NCBI GenBank assembly: GCA_963763085.1
Contig: CAVXNB010000001.1
Span: 1,251,969 to 1,315,968, forward strand
Reading direction: 5' to 3'
Origin: CAVXNB01 sp963763085
GTDB taxonomy: Bacteria > Actinomycetota > Acidimicrobiia > Acidimicrobiales > Bog-793
Length of the DNA: 64,000 bases
The position numbers were made by a program, and so were the translations under genes. This document shows positions 18,165-27,727 of this stretch, in pieces. The notes beneath the pieces were generated by a model that was not told where the DNA came from, did not search any database, and saw only the letters and a program-made list of their open reading frames with translations. The stretch's first letter is position 1, and each line of letters begins with the position of its first letter.

Positions 18165-20744
18165 TCACGAAGGGGACCTCCGTCGTCGCCGGTGTGCCTT
18201 TTGGCCCTTTCTCACTGATGGACTCTCGGTCAAGCCGGCTGGAATCGGACCGTCCGGCGCAGGCCCGTCAGCCGACGGTTCAATCGGATCGGTCTGCGGC
18301 TTCTCGACTTCTGTTCGAACCGGTACTGGTTCCGCCGGGAGTTCCTCCACTCTGCCGGGTTCCCCCTCCGATTCGCCCGAGTTCGCGGCACTTTCCTCGA
18401 CCGGCTTCGGAACCCGTTCATCCAGGTCAGTCTGCTCCTGCTCGGTCTCGTTGGTCTGCCCCGACTCCTCCTCGGCGCCCGGCGTGAGGAGGACGTCTTG
18501 TGTATCCGAATCGAGACCCTCACCGTCGGGCTCGTCAAGGTCCGTTCCGTCGCTCTCTGATCTCGCTCTGCGCCTCCATCGCGCGCTCACCCCACCGGCG
18601 ACCGCTATGGACAGGCCGGAAAACAAGAAGACCGCCCAGTAGTTCTGATACCCGACGTAGGTGAACCGGACGACATGACGACCAGCCGTTACCCGCACGC
18701 CAGGCATCGCCGGCACGATGATCTCCGTCGACGCCGGCCGACCATCGACGGTCACCTTCCAACCCGGGTCGTACGAGGCGCTCAACAAGACGACCGCCGT
18801 TCGGCGAGCGTCGACCGTCGCGGTAATCGTCCCTTGCGCGAGGTCGGCGTGTTCGGAGAGCACAGTGCCCGCCGGTCCCTGCGGGGCCGCCGACGCCGCG
18901 AGAGTCGGGAGCGACGGTTCAGCACCCGCATAGGCAACAGTCAGATACCGACCGTCGGTCGGCGCCGCCGAACGGATGAAGGCGGACGACCGGGCGCCAA
19001 TGTCGGTTCGATTCTCGATGATCGAACCGACCGTATCGACGACCTGCACGTAGTGGACGCTCGGCAGCACCCAGAGCGCGTACGGGCCCGAGGTAAGGAG
19101 GAGGTCGGCCGGCACGGGCGGGTTCATGGTGGTGGGAAGCAACAAGTACCGAACACCAAAGAGCGCGTAGTCGCCGGGGTTCGTGTCATCGAAGTACGGC
19201 TCGGCGTCGGACATGAGCGACGCCGTTCTTAGTGTGAAGCCGACCGAGTCAACCCCCTCGTCGGCCAGGTACTCGTACACCGGGACGTAGCCGACATAAA
19301 AGTTCTTTCCCCAATTGTTCAGCAGACCGGCATAGACGCGTCCCCCTCCCAAGGCTTTCGCGACACGGATCAGAGAGGCGATCTGCACACCCTGCGTCGC
19401 GTCGCCGTTCACCTGATAGCTGATGTCCCTAGCGTTCAGCGCCGTGTAGTTCGCCACTTGGGTCCATGCGGGCGCCAGGACTCCGAGGCCGACCACGACT
19501 GCGCCGAGCGTCACGGCGGTTGCACCCAAGCGTGGCCTCACCCGCGCCAAAAAGCGGGAGGCGAGCCTCGCAAGTTCGGTGGCTCCGACGCCGATCACGA
19601 TAAGACTTGCGAAGTCGAAACCGCAGACGAAGCGGCGCAAGAACAGATCCTTGTTGCCCGGCACGAGGTTGATGAGCGGACCCAGGGTCGGTCGGCCGAA
19701 GAAGGCGACGAGATAGACAACCCACAAGCACAGCAGCAGCCGGTAACGCTCGTCCCGGCGGAACCGGATCACGCAAGCCACGAGCCCGACTGCCAGGAGA
19801 ATCGTGAGTATCGGGAACCGGCCCTTGTCGAGAAGTTGCCCGGTGACGAGCCAGCTCAGGATGCGCCGGGCACCAAACGAGTCGGCCTCGACCGTGTGCT
19901 GGAGAAACTCGTTTCTGGCGGCGAACTTTCCCTGGCTGACGACCGGTATCAGCACCCAAGCTGCAGCCCCGAGCGAGAGCGCTCCCAGCACGGCGGCGCG
20001 ACCGAAGCGCTGCCAGAAGGCTCTGGTCCAAGGACCGGAGAGACCCAACACGACGATGGCGATGACAGCCGGGTACGCCGTCATGTAGTGGAGGGCGATC
20101 GTGAGACCCGTGAACACTACGGCTGCGAGAAGATGGCGACGCTGTGTGACGGCCTGCCACGAGAATCCGATCGCCAACGGAAGCGTCCACATCGCCCAGA
20201 GCTGGGTCCAGACGCCCCATCCGATCCAGAGGTAGCTTCCGTACCCGTAGCCGACGCCTGCGGCGTCAATGATCAGCGGCGACGCACATGCAACTGCGGC
20301 GGCGGTCCAGCGACCCCATCCCAACAGACGTGATCCGAGGTACATGCTGATCGGCCATGTCGCAAGGAGCAGATACTTTGACCAGGCGAACGTTCGCGCA
20401 TCGCCCGTCACGATTCCGACAGCTCCCGTGACGATCGAGGGCAGGCTCTGATAGTGGAGGAAATTCGGCGACCCGAGATTCAACAGCGGGTACCAGGCCG
20501 AGAGCGGATCGCGACCCATCCGGAGCAAGGTCGAAGCGAACTGGACCATGCCCACGTGGTACGCCTCGTCGTTCAGGTAGGCGACCACCTGAGTCTCGGC
20601 GCGCGTGACAAAGAGCCCGTAGCCGACTGCGATCGCGACAACTATCCACGGGCCGAATCGCGGCACCGCGGCGCGCAGATTATTCCGGGGGGGCTGCATG
20701 TCTGCCGGGAATGTTAGATCCTCGCTCAGGGGTACCGGTTGCAT
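18165..20744 (-). CDS. Large YfhO/GT-C-like membrane protein with charged C-terminal tail
   Basis: An 859-residue polytopic membrane protein. About 11-12 hydrophobic helices occupy residues 30-420, with an early external loop AYLNDEAYHVGM carrying the Asp-Glu pair seen in GT-C enzymes. A large extracytoplasmic domain follows (about 430-700), including NWGKNFYVGYVPVYEYL and the DPGWKVTVDGRPA motif seen in YfhO-family proteins, then one more helix near 705-725. The last 130 residues are Glu/Pro/Ser-rich and disordered, ending in a basic RRRRRSPS. YfhO relatives help glycosylate envelope polymers, so a lipid-linked sugar transferase role is plausible but unproven. An alternative ATG at 20699 would remove 15 residues. 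Confidence 0.75.
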   Translation of the reverse strand: MQPVPLSEDLTFPADMQPPRNNLRAAVPRFGPWIVVAIAVGYGLFVTRAETQVVAYLNDEAYHVGMVQFASTLLRMGRDPLSAWYPLLNLGSPNFLHYQSLPSIVTGAVGIVTGDARTFAWSKYLLLATWPISMYLGSRLLGWGRWTAAAVACASPLIIDAAGVGYGYGSYLWIGWGVWTQLWAMWTLPLAIGFSWQAVTQRRHLLAAVVFTGLTIALHYMTAYPAVIAIVVLGLSGPWTRAFWQRFGRAAVLGALSLGAAAWVLIPVVSQGKFAARNEFLQHTVEADSFGARRILSWLVTGQLLDKGRFPILTILLAVGLVACVIRFRRDERYRLLLCLWVVYLVAFFGRPTLGPLINLVPGNKDLFLRRFVCGFDFASLIVIGVGATELARLASRFLARVRPRLGATAVTLGAVVVGLGVLAPAWTQVANYTALNARDISYQVNGDATQGVQIASLIRVAKALGGGRVYAGLLNNWGKNFYVGYVPVYEYLADEGVDSVGFTLRTASLMSDAEPYFDDTNPGDYALFGVRYLLLPTTMNPPVPADLLLTSGPYALWVLPSVHYVQVVDTVGSIIENRTDIGARSSAFIRSAAPTDGRYLTVAYAGAEPSLPTLAASAAPQGPAGTVLSEHADLAQGTITATVDARRTAVVLLSASYDPGWKVTVDGRPASTEIIVPAMPGVRVTAGRHVVRFTYVGYQNYWAVFLFSGLSIAVAGGVSARWRRRARSESDGTDLDEPDGEGLDSDTQDVLLTPGAEEESGQTNETEQEQTDLDERVPKPVEESAANSGESEGEPGRVEELPAEPVPVRTEVEKPQTDPIEPSADGPAPDGPIPAGLTESPSVRKGQKAHRRRRRSPS

Positions 20745-20809
20745 CTGCCGAGAATGGTGCGCGCCTCGAGAGTCTCAACCTGGCACCCTTGCGCCACTAA
20801 GGTGTCGTC

Positions 20810-21421
20810 ATGCCTGGCCGGACCTCGGCACGTGTCCGGGGGGCTTTCTTCGTTGTGACATCCAAGCGCCGCTCGGTGCTCAGGGTGGCCGCACTCCTCG
20901 CGACGGGATTAGTACTCGCGGGTTGCAGCAATTCGGCGTCAACGGCTGTCACCACCACCACCGAGTCGGCGGCGACTCTGCTCTTCACTTCCGGGCTGGC
21001 CGCGGTACAGCAGGCGAGATACCAGCAAGCGATCACCGACTTCGGAGCCGTCCTGCAGCTTCAGCCACGAAGTTACGTGGCCGCTTATGACCTCGGTGTC
21101 GCGGACACGGGCCTCAAGAGGACGTTCGCGGCGGAGGCCGCCTACCGGCGTGCCCTCTCCGTCGCGCCCACCTATCGGTCGGCGTTGTACAACCTCGCGC
21201 TCCTGTATTCGACTACGGATCCGGACGAGGCGATCAACCTCTTTGCGAAACTCGAGACCATCCACCCGGGCGATCCCAACGTCGAGTTCAACTACGGCCT
21301 CGTGCTCGAGCACGTCGGTCAAGTGAAAGCTGGTGAGGCGCAGTTGACGGCGGCTCTAAAGGCCGATCCTTCACTCAGGCAGGACCTTCCCAAGGGCACG
21401 ATTCTGCCTAAGGGTGGCTGA
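20810..21421 (+). CDS. TPR lipoprotein
   Basis: A 203-residue lipoprotein. The signal peptide contains a basic n-region SKRRSVLR, the hydrophobic core VAALLATGLV and lipobox LAGC at about residue 39, followed by a short Thr-rich linker. Three to four TPRs follow: GLAAVQQARYQQAITDFGAV, YDLGVADTGLKRTFAAEAAY, YNLALLYSTTDPDEAINLFA and FNYGLVLEHVGQVKAGEAQL. The ATG at 20810 has AAGGTG 6 nt upstream, while a GTG at 20855 would give a more typical 24-residue signal. It is paralogous to the lipoprotein at 17354. It precedes a GT2-methyltransferase gene by 87 bp, suggesting a role in the same envelope pathway. Confidence 0.83.
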   Translation: MPGRTSARVRGAFFVVTSKRRSVLRVAALLATGLVLAGCSNSASTAVTTTTESAATLLFTSGLAAVQQARYQQAITDFGAVLQLQPRSYVAAYDLGVADTGLKRTFAAEAAYRRALSVAPTYRSALYNLALLYSTTDPDEAINLFAKLETIHPGDPNVEFNYGLVLEHVGQVKAGEAQLTAALKADPSLRQDLPKGTILPKGG

Positions 21422-21508
21422 TGCCACCACTTGCCCAGAAACGCACAAACTGTACGGTTCCCCGCGCTCATCCTGTTCTTGGGCGCACTCTTCAAAGGCT
21501 GGTGAGCG

Positions 21509-22750
21509 ATGCTGCTGTCCGTGTTCACGCCGAGCGATAACCCCCGGTTTCTCAACGATGCTTATCGCAGTCTGAGATCTCAGACGCTGGCGGACTGGGA
21601 GTGGATCGTGTTGCTGAAGCGAGGCAGCAAGGATTGGCGACCACCGGAGGCAGATGACCGAGTGAAGCTCGTGCGCTCGACCTCCTCCCGAGGCGTGGCA
21701 GGAGCCAAGCGAGAGGCGTGCGAACATGCTTCAGGTGAGGTACTGGTCGAGCTTGACCACAACGACATGCTCGCGCCAACCTGCCTCGAGGATCTTCGGA
21801 CCATGTTCACGAAGCATCCCGACACCGCACTTGCCTATTCCGACTGGACCCAGATCAACGAGGATGGCAGCCCCAGCGACAGCCGCTTCGACGAGGCGGC
21901 AGGATGGCGCTATAGCGACGTCGAGATCGAGGGCACCACATATCTCCGCTGCCATGCTCTTGAGCCGTATCCTCACAATCTCGGCTACATCTGGTACGCG
22001 CCGAACCACGTGCGCGCTTTCCAGCGAGCCGCCTATGAGCAGGTCGGGGGCTACGACAGCTCACTCGAGGTTCTCGATGACCAGGATCTGATGACCAGGC
22101 TCTACTTTGCTGGGCCGTTCCGACACATCGATCGCTGTCTCTACTTGCAGCGTGTGCTCCGCAAGAGCACCCTCCGGGAACGGTCGACCAATGCTCAGAT
22201 CCAGGAACAGACAGTGCGCCTTTACGACTCGAACATCGGCATGTTGGCGAGAGCGTGGAGCCAACGACAGAGGCTGGCGGTGCTGACACTGGTGACAGAC
22301 ACGTCCCCGCCAATTGTGGACGCCGATCCGGGCGACATCATCGTCGTCGACCCCGACGACCCGCGCCTCGAATTCGACGGTGATTCCGTAGGCGTGATCA
22401 AGGCAGTGGAGCTGCTGCAGCGGATCCCGGATCGGACAGCGCTCTTCAACGAGTGCTACCGGGTCTTGGTCCACGGTGGGCTCCTGATCTCCGAGACGCC
22501 CAGTACCGAGGGTCGCGGCGCCTTCCAAGACCCGAGCCATGTCGCCTTCTACAACGAGAACAGCTTCTGGTACCTGACCCAAGCGGCCCTGTTCCGCAGC
22601 ATGCCGCATCTGCGGGCCCGCTTTCAGGTGAGTCGTATTCAGACCTACTACCCGAGCGAGTGGCATCAAGAGGCGCGGATTCCGTATGTCTCCGCGAATC
22701 TCCTGGCGATCAAGGACGGTCCGCGCCAAGGCGGTGCGCTCCTCTGCTGA
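21509..22750 (+). CDS. Bifunctional GT2 glycosyltransferase / degenerate methyltransferase (copy 1)
   Basis: A 413-residue fusion. Residues 1-235 form a GT-A, family 2 glycosyltransferase: the opening MLLSVFTPSDN, DWEWIVLLKRG, and ELDHNDML at the metal-binding DXD position, then YIWYAPNHVRAFQR and DDQDLMTRLYF. The C-terminal 170 residues align with a SAM-dependent methyltransferase found in copies 2 and 3 (GVIKAVELLQRIPD, GAFQDPSHVAFYNENSFWYL). SAM motif I is lost here: copies 2/3 read LDLGAAHNKPEGYLGVD, this one LTLVTDTSPPIVDAD, so methyl transfer is unlikely. It converges with copy 2, stops 58 bp apart. Substrates are unknown; context suggests decoration of the neighbouring collagen-like protein. 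Confidence 0.8.
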   Translation: MLLSVFTPSDNPRFLNDAYRSLRSQTLADWEWIVLLKRGSKDWRPPEADDRVKLVRSTSSRGVAGAKREACEHASGEVLVELDHNDMLAPTCLEDLRTMFTKHPDTALAYSDWTQINEDGSPSDSRFDEAAGWRYSDVEIEGTTYLRCHALEPYPHNLGYIWYAPNHVRAFQRAAYEQVGGYDSSLEVLDDQDLMTRLYFAGPFRHIDRCLYLQRVLRKSTLRERSTNAQIQEQTVRLYDSNIGMLARAWSQRQRLAVLTLVTDTSPPIVDADPGDIIVVDPDDPRLEFDGDSVGVIKAVELLQRIPDRTALFNECYRVLVHGGLLISETPSTEGRGAFQDPSHVAFYNENSFWYLTQAALFRSMPHLRARFQVSRIQTYYPSEWHQEARIPYVSANLLAIKDGPRQGGALLC

Positions 22751-22797
22751 GCTCGCAATCAGGTTCAGAAGAGGTCGTAGCTCGGCGGCAAGAACGG

Positions 22798-23366
22798 GCC
22801 AGCCCCACCTACCAGTTGCAGATACCACCCTGGCGTGGGCCGTCCTTCAGGGCGATCAGGTTGGCGTTCACGTAGCTGATGTGGTGCTCGCGGTGCCACG
22901 GACTCGGGAACTGGGTCACCATGCGCCCGACCTGGAACTGGCAGGTTATCTCGGGGACGAAGTTGGCGTAGCTGCGGTCGGTGAAGTACCAGAAGCTGTT
23001 CTCGTTGTAGAACGCGACGTGGGTGGGGTCCTGGAAGGCGCCGCGGCCGTCGGTGCTCGGGGTGAGCGACAACAGCATCCCCCCGTGGGCGAGGAGACGG
23101 TGCAGCTCGTTGAAGATCGCGATCTTGTCTGGGATGTGCTCGAGAAAGTCGACCGCGCGGATCACTCCGACGCTGTTGTCGGGCAGGTCGATCCCCTTGG
23201 TGACGTCGGCGACGATGTCGACGCCCTCGCCGGGGTACTGGTCGACGCCGAGATAGCCCTCAGGCTTGTTGTGCGCCGCGCCGAGGTCGAGGCAGGCCAG
23301 ACCCTCCCTCTTCGCCCAGGCGAGGGCCAGGCGCTGCACGTAGGTGTCGTAGAGCTCGACGGTGTC
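22798..23366. repeat. 569-bp direct repeat, left copy
   Basis: This segment, covering the 3' methyltransferase half of GT2-methyltransferase copy 2 plus 11 bp past the stop, is repeated in the same orientation at 35999-36567. The two differ at only two positions (near 22899 and 23232) without indels. Identity stops abruptly at both ends, and the upstream glycosyltransferase halves are clearly diverged. This points to recent gene conversion or partial duplication. Confidence 0.95.
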
Positions 23367-24064
23367 ACGCTGGATCCTGCGGTTGGTGATCAGCTGAGAT
23401 TGGGTGTTCTGGGCGTGGACCCGCTGAAAATACAGGCACTCGGGGAGGTGGAAGAACGGCGCCGCCTCGTACATCCGGCACATCAGGTCTTGGTCGTCGA
23501 GGATGGTCCTCGCCGGGTCGTAGCCTCCGACGGCATCGTAGATGGACCGGCGAAACGCTCGGACGTGATTGGGCGCATACCAGATGTAGCTCACGTTGTG
23601 CGGGGACGGCGTCATCGAGTGGCAGCGCAGCACGGACCTTCCGTCGACGATCGCCTCGGAGTACTGCCATCCGTACGAAAGATCGAAGAGACCATCGTTC
23701 CGGCTCTCGTCCTCATTGATCTGAGCGCAGTCGGAGTAGACAAATCCCACCTCGGGATGATCCTCGAACGCATCGGCGACCCGTTCTAGACAAGTCGAGG
23801 CGAGCTCGTCATCGTGATCGAACTCGACGAGAATGTCGCCCGTCGCTCGTTCGCACGCGACCCGCTTGGCGGCGCCCACGCCTCGTGCGTTCTCATCCCG
23901 AGACACGAGCACGCGGTCGTCCGGTTTCCGGGGCTCCATTCCGGCGCGCCGCCGTTGAGCAAGACGATCCACTCCCAGTCCGTGTACGTCTGCCGGCAGA
24001 GACTCTCGTAGCAAAGGTCGAGAAACCGTGGGTTGTGTGTCGGCGTGAAGACTGAGATTCGCAT
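22809..24064 (-). CDS. Bifunctional GT2 glycosyltransferase / SAM methyltransferase (copy 2), one frameshift
   Basis: A protein of about 418 residues after one base is restored. The N-terminus MRISVFTPTHNPRFLD with DWEWIVLLNGG is coded at 23930-24064; the rest, from PDDRVLVSRDENARG on, lies one frame away. The break falls at 23925-23940 in a short run of A/C/G. The GT2 metal site is complete (EFDHDDEL), and the C-terminal methyltransferase has an intact motif I (LDLGAAHNKPEGYLGVD) and LPDNSVGVIRAVDFLEHIPD. It would be the only copy with both active sites intact if the frameshift is a sequencing error. It lies downstream of collagen-like gene 1 on the same strand, across tandem terminator hairpins. 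Confidence 0.75.
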
Positions 24065-24287
24065 TTGCCTCTCTACCTCTTAGCTTCCGTCGCCCTTCAT
24101 GTCCGGTCCCCGATCGGCTGGACTCGGTCGAGCGCGGTCCATCTGCCCATCATCTCACCGGCAAACGGTCCTTCTATGCCTAGATAACGGCAAGAAACGC
24201 TGCGCGCTTGAGCAGCCCGCAGATCTCGCCGGCGTCGGTGGTAGCTCGCAGCTTGAGCAAAAGGGGCGGACAGACTGTGCATCGAAG

Positions 24288-24340
24288 GAGGTTTTTCCCC
24301 GAAAACCTCGAAGGGGAGGCCCCGCAGGGCCTCCCCTTCG
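24288..24340 (-). terminator. Tandem hairpins downstream of collagen-like gene 1
   Basis: Two adjacent perfect hairpins: 24309-24340 has 14-bp arms (CGAAGGGGAGGCCC and its complement) around a CGCA loop, and 24288-24309 has 8-bp arms (GAGGTTTT / AAAACCTC) around a 6-nt loop. Read leftward, the strong GC stem is followed at once by GGTTTT, as in an intrinsic terminator. It lies 38 bp past the collagen-like stop. Confidence 0.75.
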
Positions 24341-24377
24341 TGTTGCTCACAACCTGTGAGTCGCTCTTGCGACCCCC

Positions 24378-27009
24378 CTACTTCGAGCAGACCACGTAGG
24401 CCGTGATCGTGCTGCTTCCGGCGAAGGTGACCTGCCAGCCCGCCGGTGTCGCACCATTGGTGATGAGTACCCCGCTCGAGTCCGTTGGAGCCGAGGTCTC
24501 CAAGGCATTGAACGAGCTGCTCGATCCACCACCGCCGATGGCAACGTAGCCAGTCCCGCAAAGGGCGGTGGCCGAGTCGCCGCTTGCCGTCACGACAACC
24601 GTCGTGGTGTTCGCCAGCAGGTCGGCAGCGCCCTGGGCACCCTGGGCACCTTGCGATCCGGTAGCTCCCTTCGCTCCGGAAGCTCCCTGCGCTCCTGCAG
24701 CCCCCTGCGGTCCTGCCGCGCCCTGGGGGCCTGCCGCGCCCTGGGCTCCGCTGGCGCCCTGAGCTCCGCTGGCGCCCTGGTGTCCGCTGGCTCCCTGGTT
24801 CCGCTGGCGCCCTGGTTTCCGTTGGCTCCCTGAGCGCCAGTTGCGCCTTGGGATCCCGCGGCTCCGGTCGGGCCCTGTGCTCCTGGGATGCCGGGAGCTG
24901 CCCTGAGGACCTTGAGCTCCTTGGGGACCCTGAGCTCCGCTGGCGCCCTGGGCTCCAGTTGCGCCCTGCGAACCAGCCGCTCCGGTGGCGCCTTGCGAGC
25001 CGTTGGCTCCGGTGGCGCCTTGTGCCCCCTGTGCGCCGGTCGTGCCCTGTGAACCGTTGGCTCCGGTGGCACCTGCGAGCCGTTGGCTCCGGTTGCGCCC
25101 TGTGCTCCCTGTGCGCCGGTCGTGCCCTGTGAACCGATCGAACCGCTCGAGCCCTGTGAACCGATGGAGCCGGTTGCACCCTGCGAGCCGTTAGAGCCGG
25201 TAGCACCCTGTACGCCGGACGCGCCCTGGGCTCCCTGAGGACCTTGGGCACCGCTCGCGCCCTGAGCGCCCTGTGCGCCAGTAGCGCCTTGCGAGCCGTT
25301 CGCTCCGGTCGCGCCCTGAGCTCCCGCGCCGCCTGTTGCGCCTTGGGAGCCGTTAGCACCCGTGGCACCCTGAGCTCCTGCGCCGCCCGTTGCGCCTTGC
25401 GAGCCCTGGGATCCGGTGGCGCCCTGCGAGCCGTTTGCTCCGGTCGTGCCCTGAGAGCCGTTGGCTCCCGTGGCGCCCTGTGCTCCCGTAGCCCCTTGCG
25501 CACCCTGAGGACCTTGGGCACCGCTCGCGCCCTGGGCGCCCTGCGAGCCGGTTGCGCCCTGCGAGCCGTTGGCACCCGTGGCGCCCTGCGAGCCGTTCGC
25601 TCCGGTCGCGCCCTGCGCTCCTGCGCCGCCCGTTGCGCCTTGCGAGCCCTGGGATCCGGTGGCGCCCTGCGAGCCGTTTGCTCCGGTCGTGCCCTGAGAG
25701 CCATTCGCTCCCGTGGCGCCCTGAGCTCCCGTAGCCCCTTGCGCACCCTGTGGACCCTGGGCACCGCTCGCGCCCTGGGCGCCCTGCGAGCCGGTCGCGC
25801 CCTGCGAGCCGTTGGCACCCGTGGCACCCTGCGAGCCGTTCGCTCCGGTCGCGCCCTGCGCTCCTGCGCCGCCGGTTGCGCCCTGGGAGCCATTGGCACC
25901 TGTCGCGCCTTGGGAGCCGTTGGCACCCGTGGCACCCTGAGCTCCTGCGCCGCCCGTTGCGCCTTGCGAGCCCTGGGATCCGGTGGCGCCCTGCGAGCCG
26001 TTTGCTCCGGTCGTGCCCTGAGAGCCGTTGGCTCCAGTGGCACCCTGCGCTCCCGTAGCGCCTTGCGCTCCCTGTGGACCCTGGGCACCGCTCGCGCCCT
26101 GGGCGCCCTGCGAGCCGTGCTCCGTCGCGCCCTGCGAGCCGTTGGCTCCCGTGGCGCCCTGAGCTCCCGCGCCGCCAGTTGCGCCCTGCGAGCCATTGGC
26201 ACCGGTCGCGCCTTGGGAGCCGTTGGCACCAGTGGCGCCCTGGCTCCCGCAGCCCCTTGGCCCCCTGCGGACCCTGGGCGCCGTCGCGCCCTGGGCGCCC
26301 TGCGAGCCGGTCGCGCCCTGCGAGCCGTTGGCTCCAGTCGCCCCCTGCGAGCCGTTGGGCCCGGGCGCACCCTGTGCTCCGATCGGACCCTGCGCTCCCT
26401 GAGGCCCTTGGGCGCCGTTCTGCCCGTTCTGGCCGTTCTGCCCGTTCTGCCCGTTCTGCCCGTTCTGCCCGTTCTGCCCGTTCTGGCCGTTCTGGCCGTT
26501 CTGGCCGGGGGCGCCCTGGGGTCCGGCGGCACCCTGAGGGCCGACAGCGCCCTGGGCTCCCGTGGCCCCCTGCGCACCATTAGCGCCCGTTGCGCCCTGC
26601 GAGCCGTTGGCTCCAGCGGCGCCCGTAGCGCCCTGCGAGCCGTTGGCTCCAGCGGCGCCGGTAGCGCCCTGCGGACCCTGTGCTCCAACTGCTCCCGTTG
26701 CGCCCTGCGAGCCGTTGGCTCCCGTTGCGCCTTGCGCTCCGGTTGGTCCCTGCGCCCCGTTCGCTCCCGTTGCGCCTTGCGCTCCGGTAGCTCCCTGCGC
26801 GCCCTGCGATCCGTGGTGGTGGTGATGTGATGGCGGGGCCCCAGCGCGGACTCATGCGCCAAGGTAGAAGCTTGTGCACCGGGAACGCCTAGCGTTCCGA
26901 CGAGCCCGGATGCCGAAAGCGTGCCGATTCCGGCTCCAAACGCCAACATGGCAACACGGGAACGGCTCTTCGGCGCCGTGTACCGGCCACCCTTGCGTGA
27001 CGCTGCCAT
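24378..27009 (-). CDS. Secreted collagen-like protein 1 (CLP1), frameshifted in the repeats
   Basis: A secreted collagen-like protein of roughly 880 residues. The N-terminus has a basic region RKGGRYTAPKSRSR, a hydrophobic core and signal peptidase site AQA-ST. A Gly-X-Y tract follows from about 26825 to 24650, rich in GAQGATGANGSQGATG units and a GQN run (26410-26510). The C-terminal domain of about 80 residues carries ALCGTGYVAIGGGG and ends TAYVVCSK, with two Cys that could pair. The Gly-X-Y pattern moves between frames: a break near 26835-26845 at a GGGGCCCC run and others inside the repeats, so the gene is not continuous as written. Triple-helical surface fibres are expected. N-G-S and Thr sites could be glycosylated by the neighbouring enzymes (inference). 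Confidence 0.8.
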
Positions 27010-27470
27010 CGAAATAGCCCCCTCGCATAGTTAACGGAGGCCCCCCACCAAGGTCCGTGAACCGGGGAGCACAGATCGGATGCCGTCACGGTCAGTGGCG
27101 GCTCGACTACAAGACTGCGCTGTAGATCTATGACGCGGAGTGGCCCATTGCAACCCGCGTTTTTTGATTTCTCACTCTCAGTCATCAGATTTTGCCGGAT
27201 TACCACGCTAAGTCACATACTGGGTGCCCAGGGTGAGACAAAGCGAGAATTCCGAGGTCCAACCCTGAAAACCATCCCCGCCGGCAGCTAGCTCGGCTTG
27301 CACGGCGTCGTCGCAGCCCGCGGCCCCTGTTCTTCCTTAACCGCGAGGGCGCCGATGTCGAAGAAGAGACGTGCGCTCACTCTCGAAGATGGCAAGACCT
27401 CGGTTACACGCGTCGAGTGTTCACGGCCGTGCGGCGGACACCTTTCGCCCGTGGAGGCGTCCCCGTCCCC
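27010..27470. other. Divergent intergenic region without a supported gene
   Basis: This 460-bp stretch separates collagen-like gene 1 from the rightward GT-C gene and must hold the promoters of both. The ribosome site for the leftward gene is probably GAGGGGG about 9 nt before its ATG. No convincing coding frame or consensus promoter was found; it is more AT-rich near 27120-27260 than its surroundings. Confidence 0.5.
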
Positions 27471-27727
27471 GCTGAGACCCTACGCCCGCAAGAGGTGCGG
27501 TGGCATTGAAGCCGACCGTGGGAGACACCCGATGACTTCGACGTTGCTGCTGCCAGCTGAGTCAGACGTCGTTCGACGAGCCCATGTGCGTAGGTCCCGC
27601 TGAGACCCTTACGCCCGCAAAAGGTGCGGTGGCATTGAAGCCGACCGTGGGAGACACCCGATGACTTCGACGTTGCTGCTGCCGGCTGAGACGGACGTCC
27701 GAACTCGACGAGCCCATGTTCGCGTCG
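27471..27727 (+). repeat. Tandem duplication of a gene leader and start codon
   Basis: Two adjacent copies of about 128 bp (27471-27598 and 27599-27727) each contain GCTGAGACCC, a GTGCGGTGGCATTGAAGCCG block able to form a hairpin, GGGAGACACCCG and an ATG followed by ACTTCGACG. The ATGs at 27532 and 27661 are 129 bp apart, hence in frame. The first opens only a 23-codon peptide that stops at 27603; the second starts the GT-C gene. The first copy may be a decoy or leader peptide, or just a duplication scar. Confidence 0.85.

Noticed and set aside
24288..24340. CRISPR-like or attachment-site repeat
   Set aside because: There are only two adjoining hairpins with different arms, placed 3' of a gene; a terminator explains them.
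25244..26830. Long open frame on the plus strand through the collagen-like 1 repeats
   Set aside because: It is the antisense shadow of GC-rich Gly-X-Y repeats, giving Ala/Arg/Leu-rich repeats with no start context; the minus strand has signal peptide, Gly-X-Y and C-terminal domain.
27471..27660. c-di-GMP (GEMM) riboswitch upstream of the GT-C gene
   Set aside because: The GCAA and GGTGCGG segments recall it loosely, but the conserved core order of the known class is not present.
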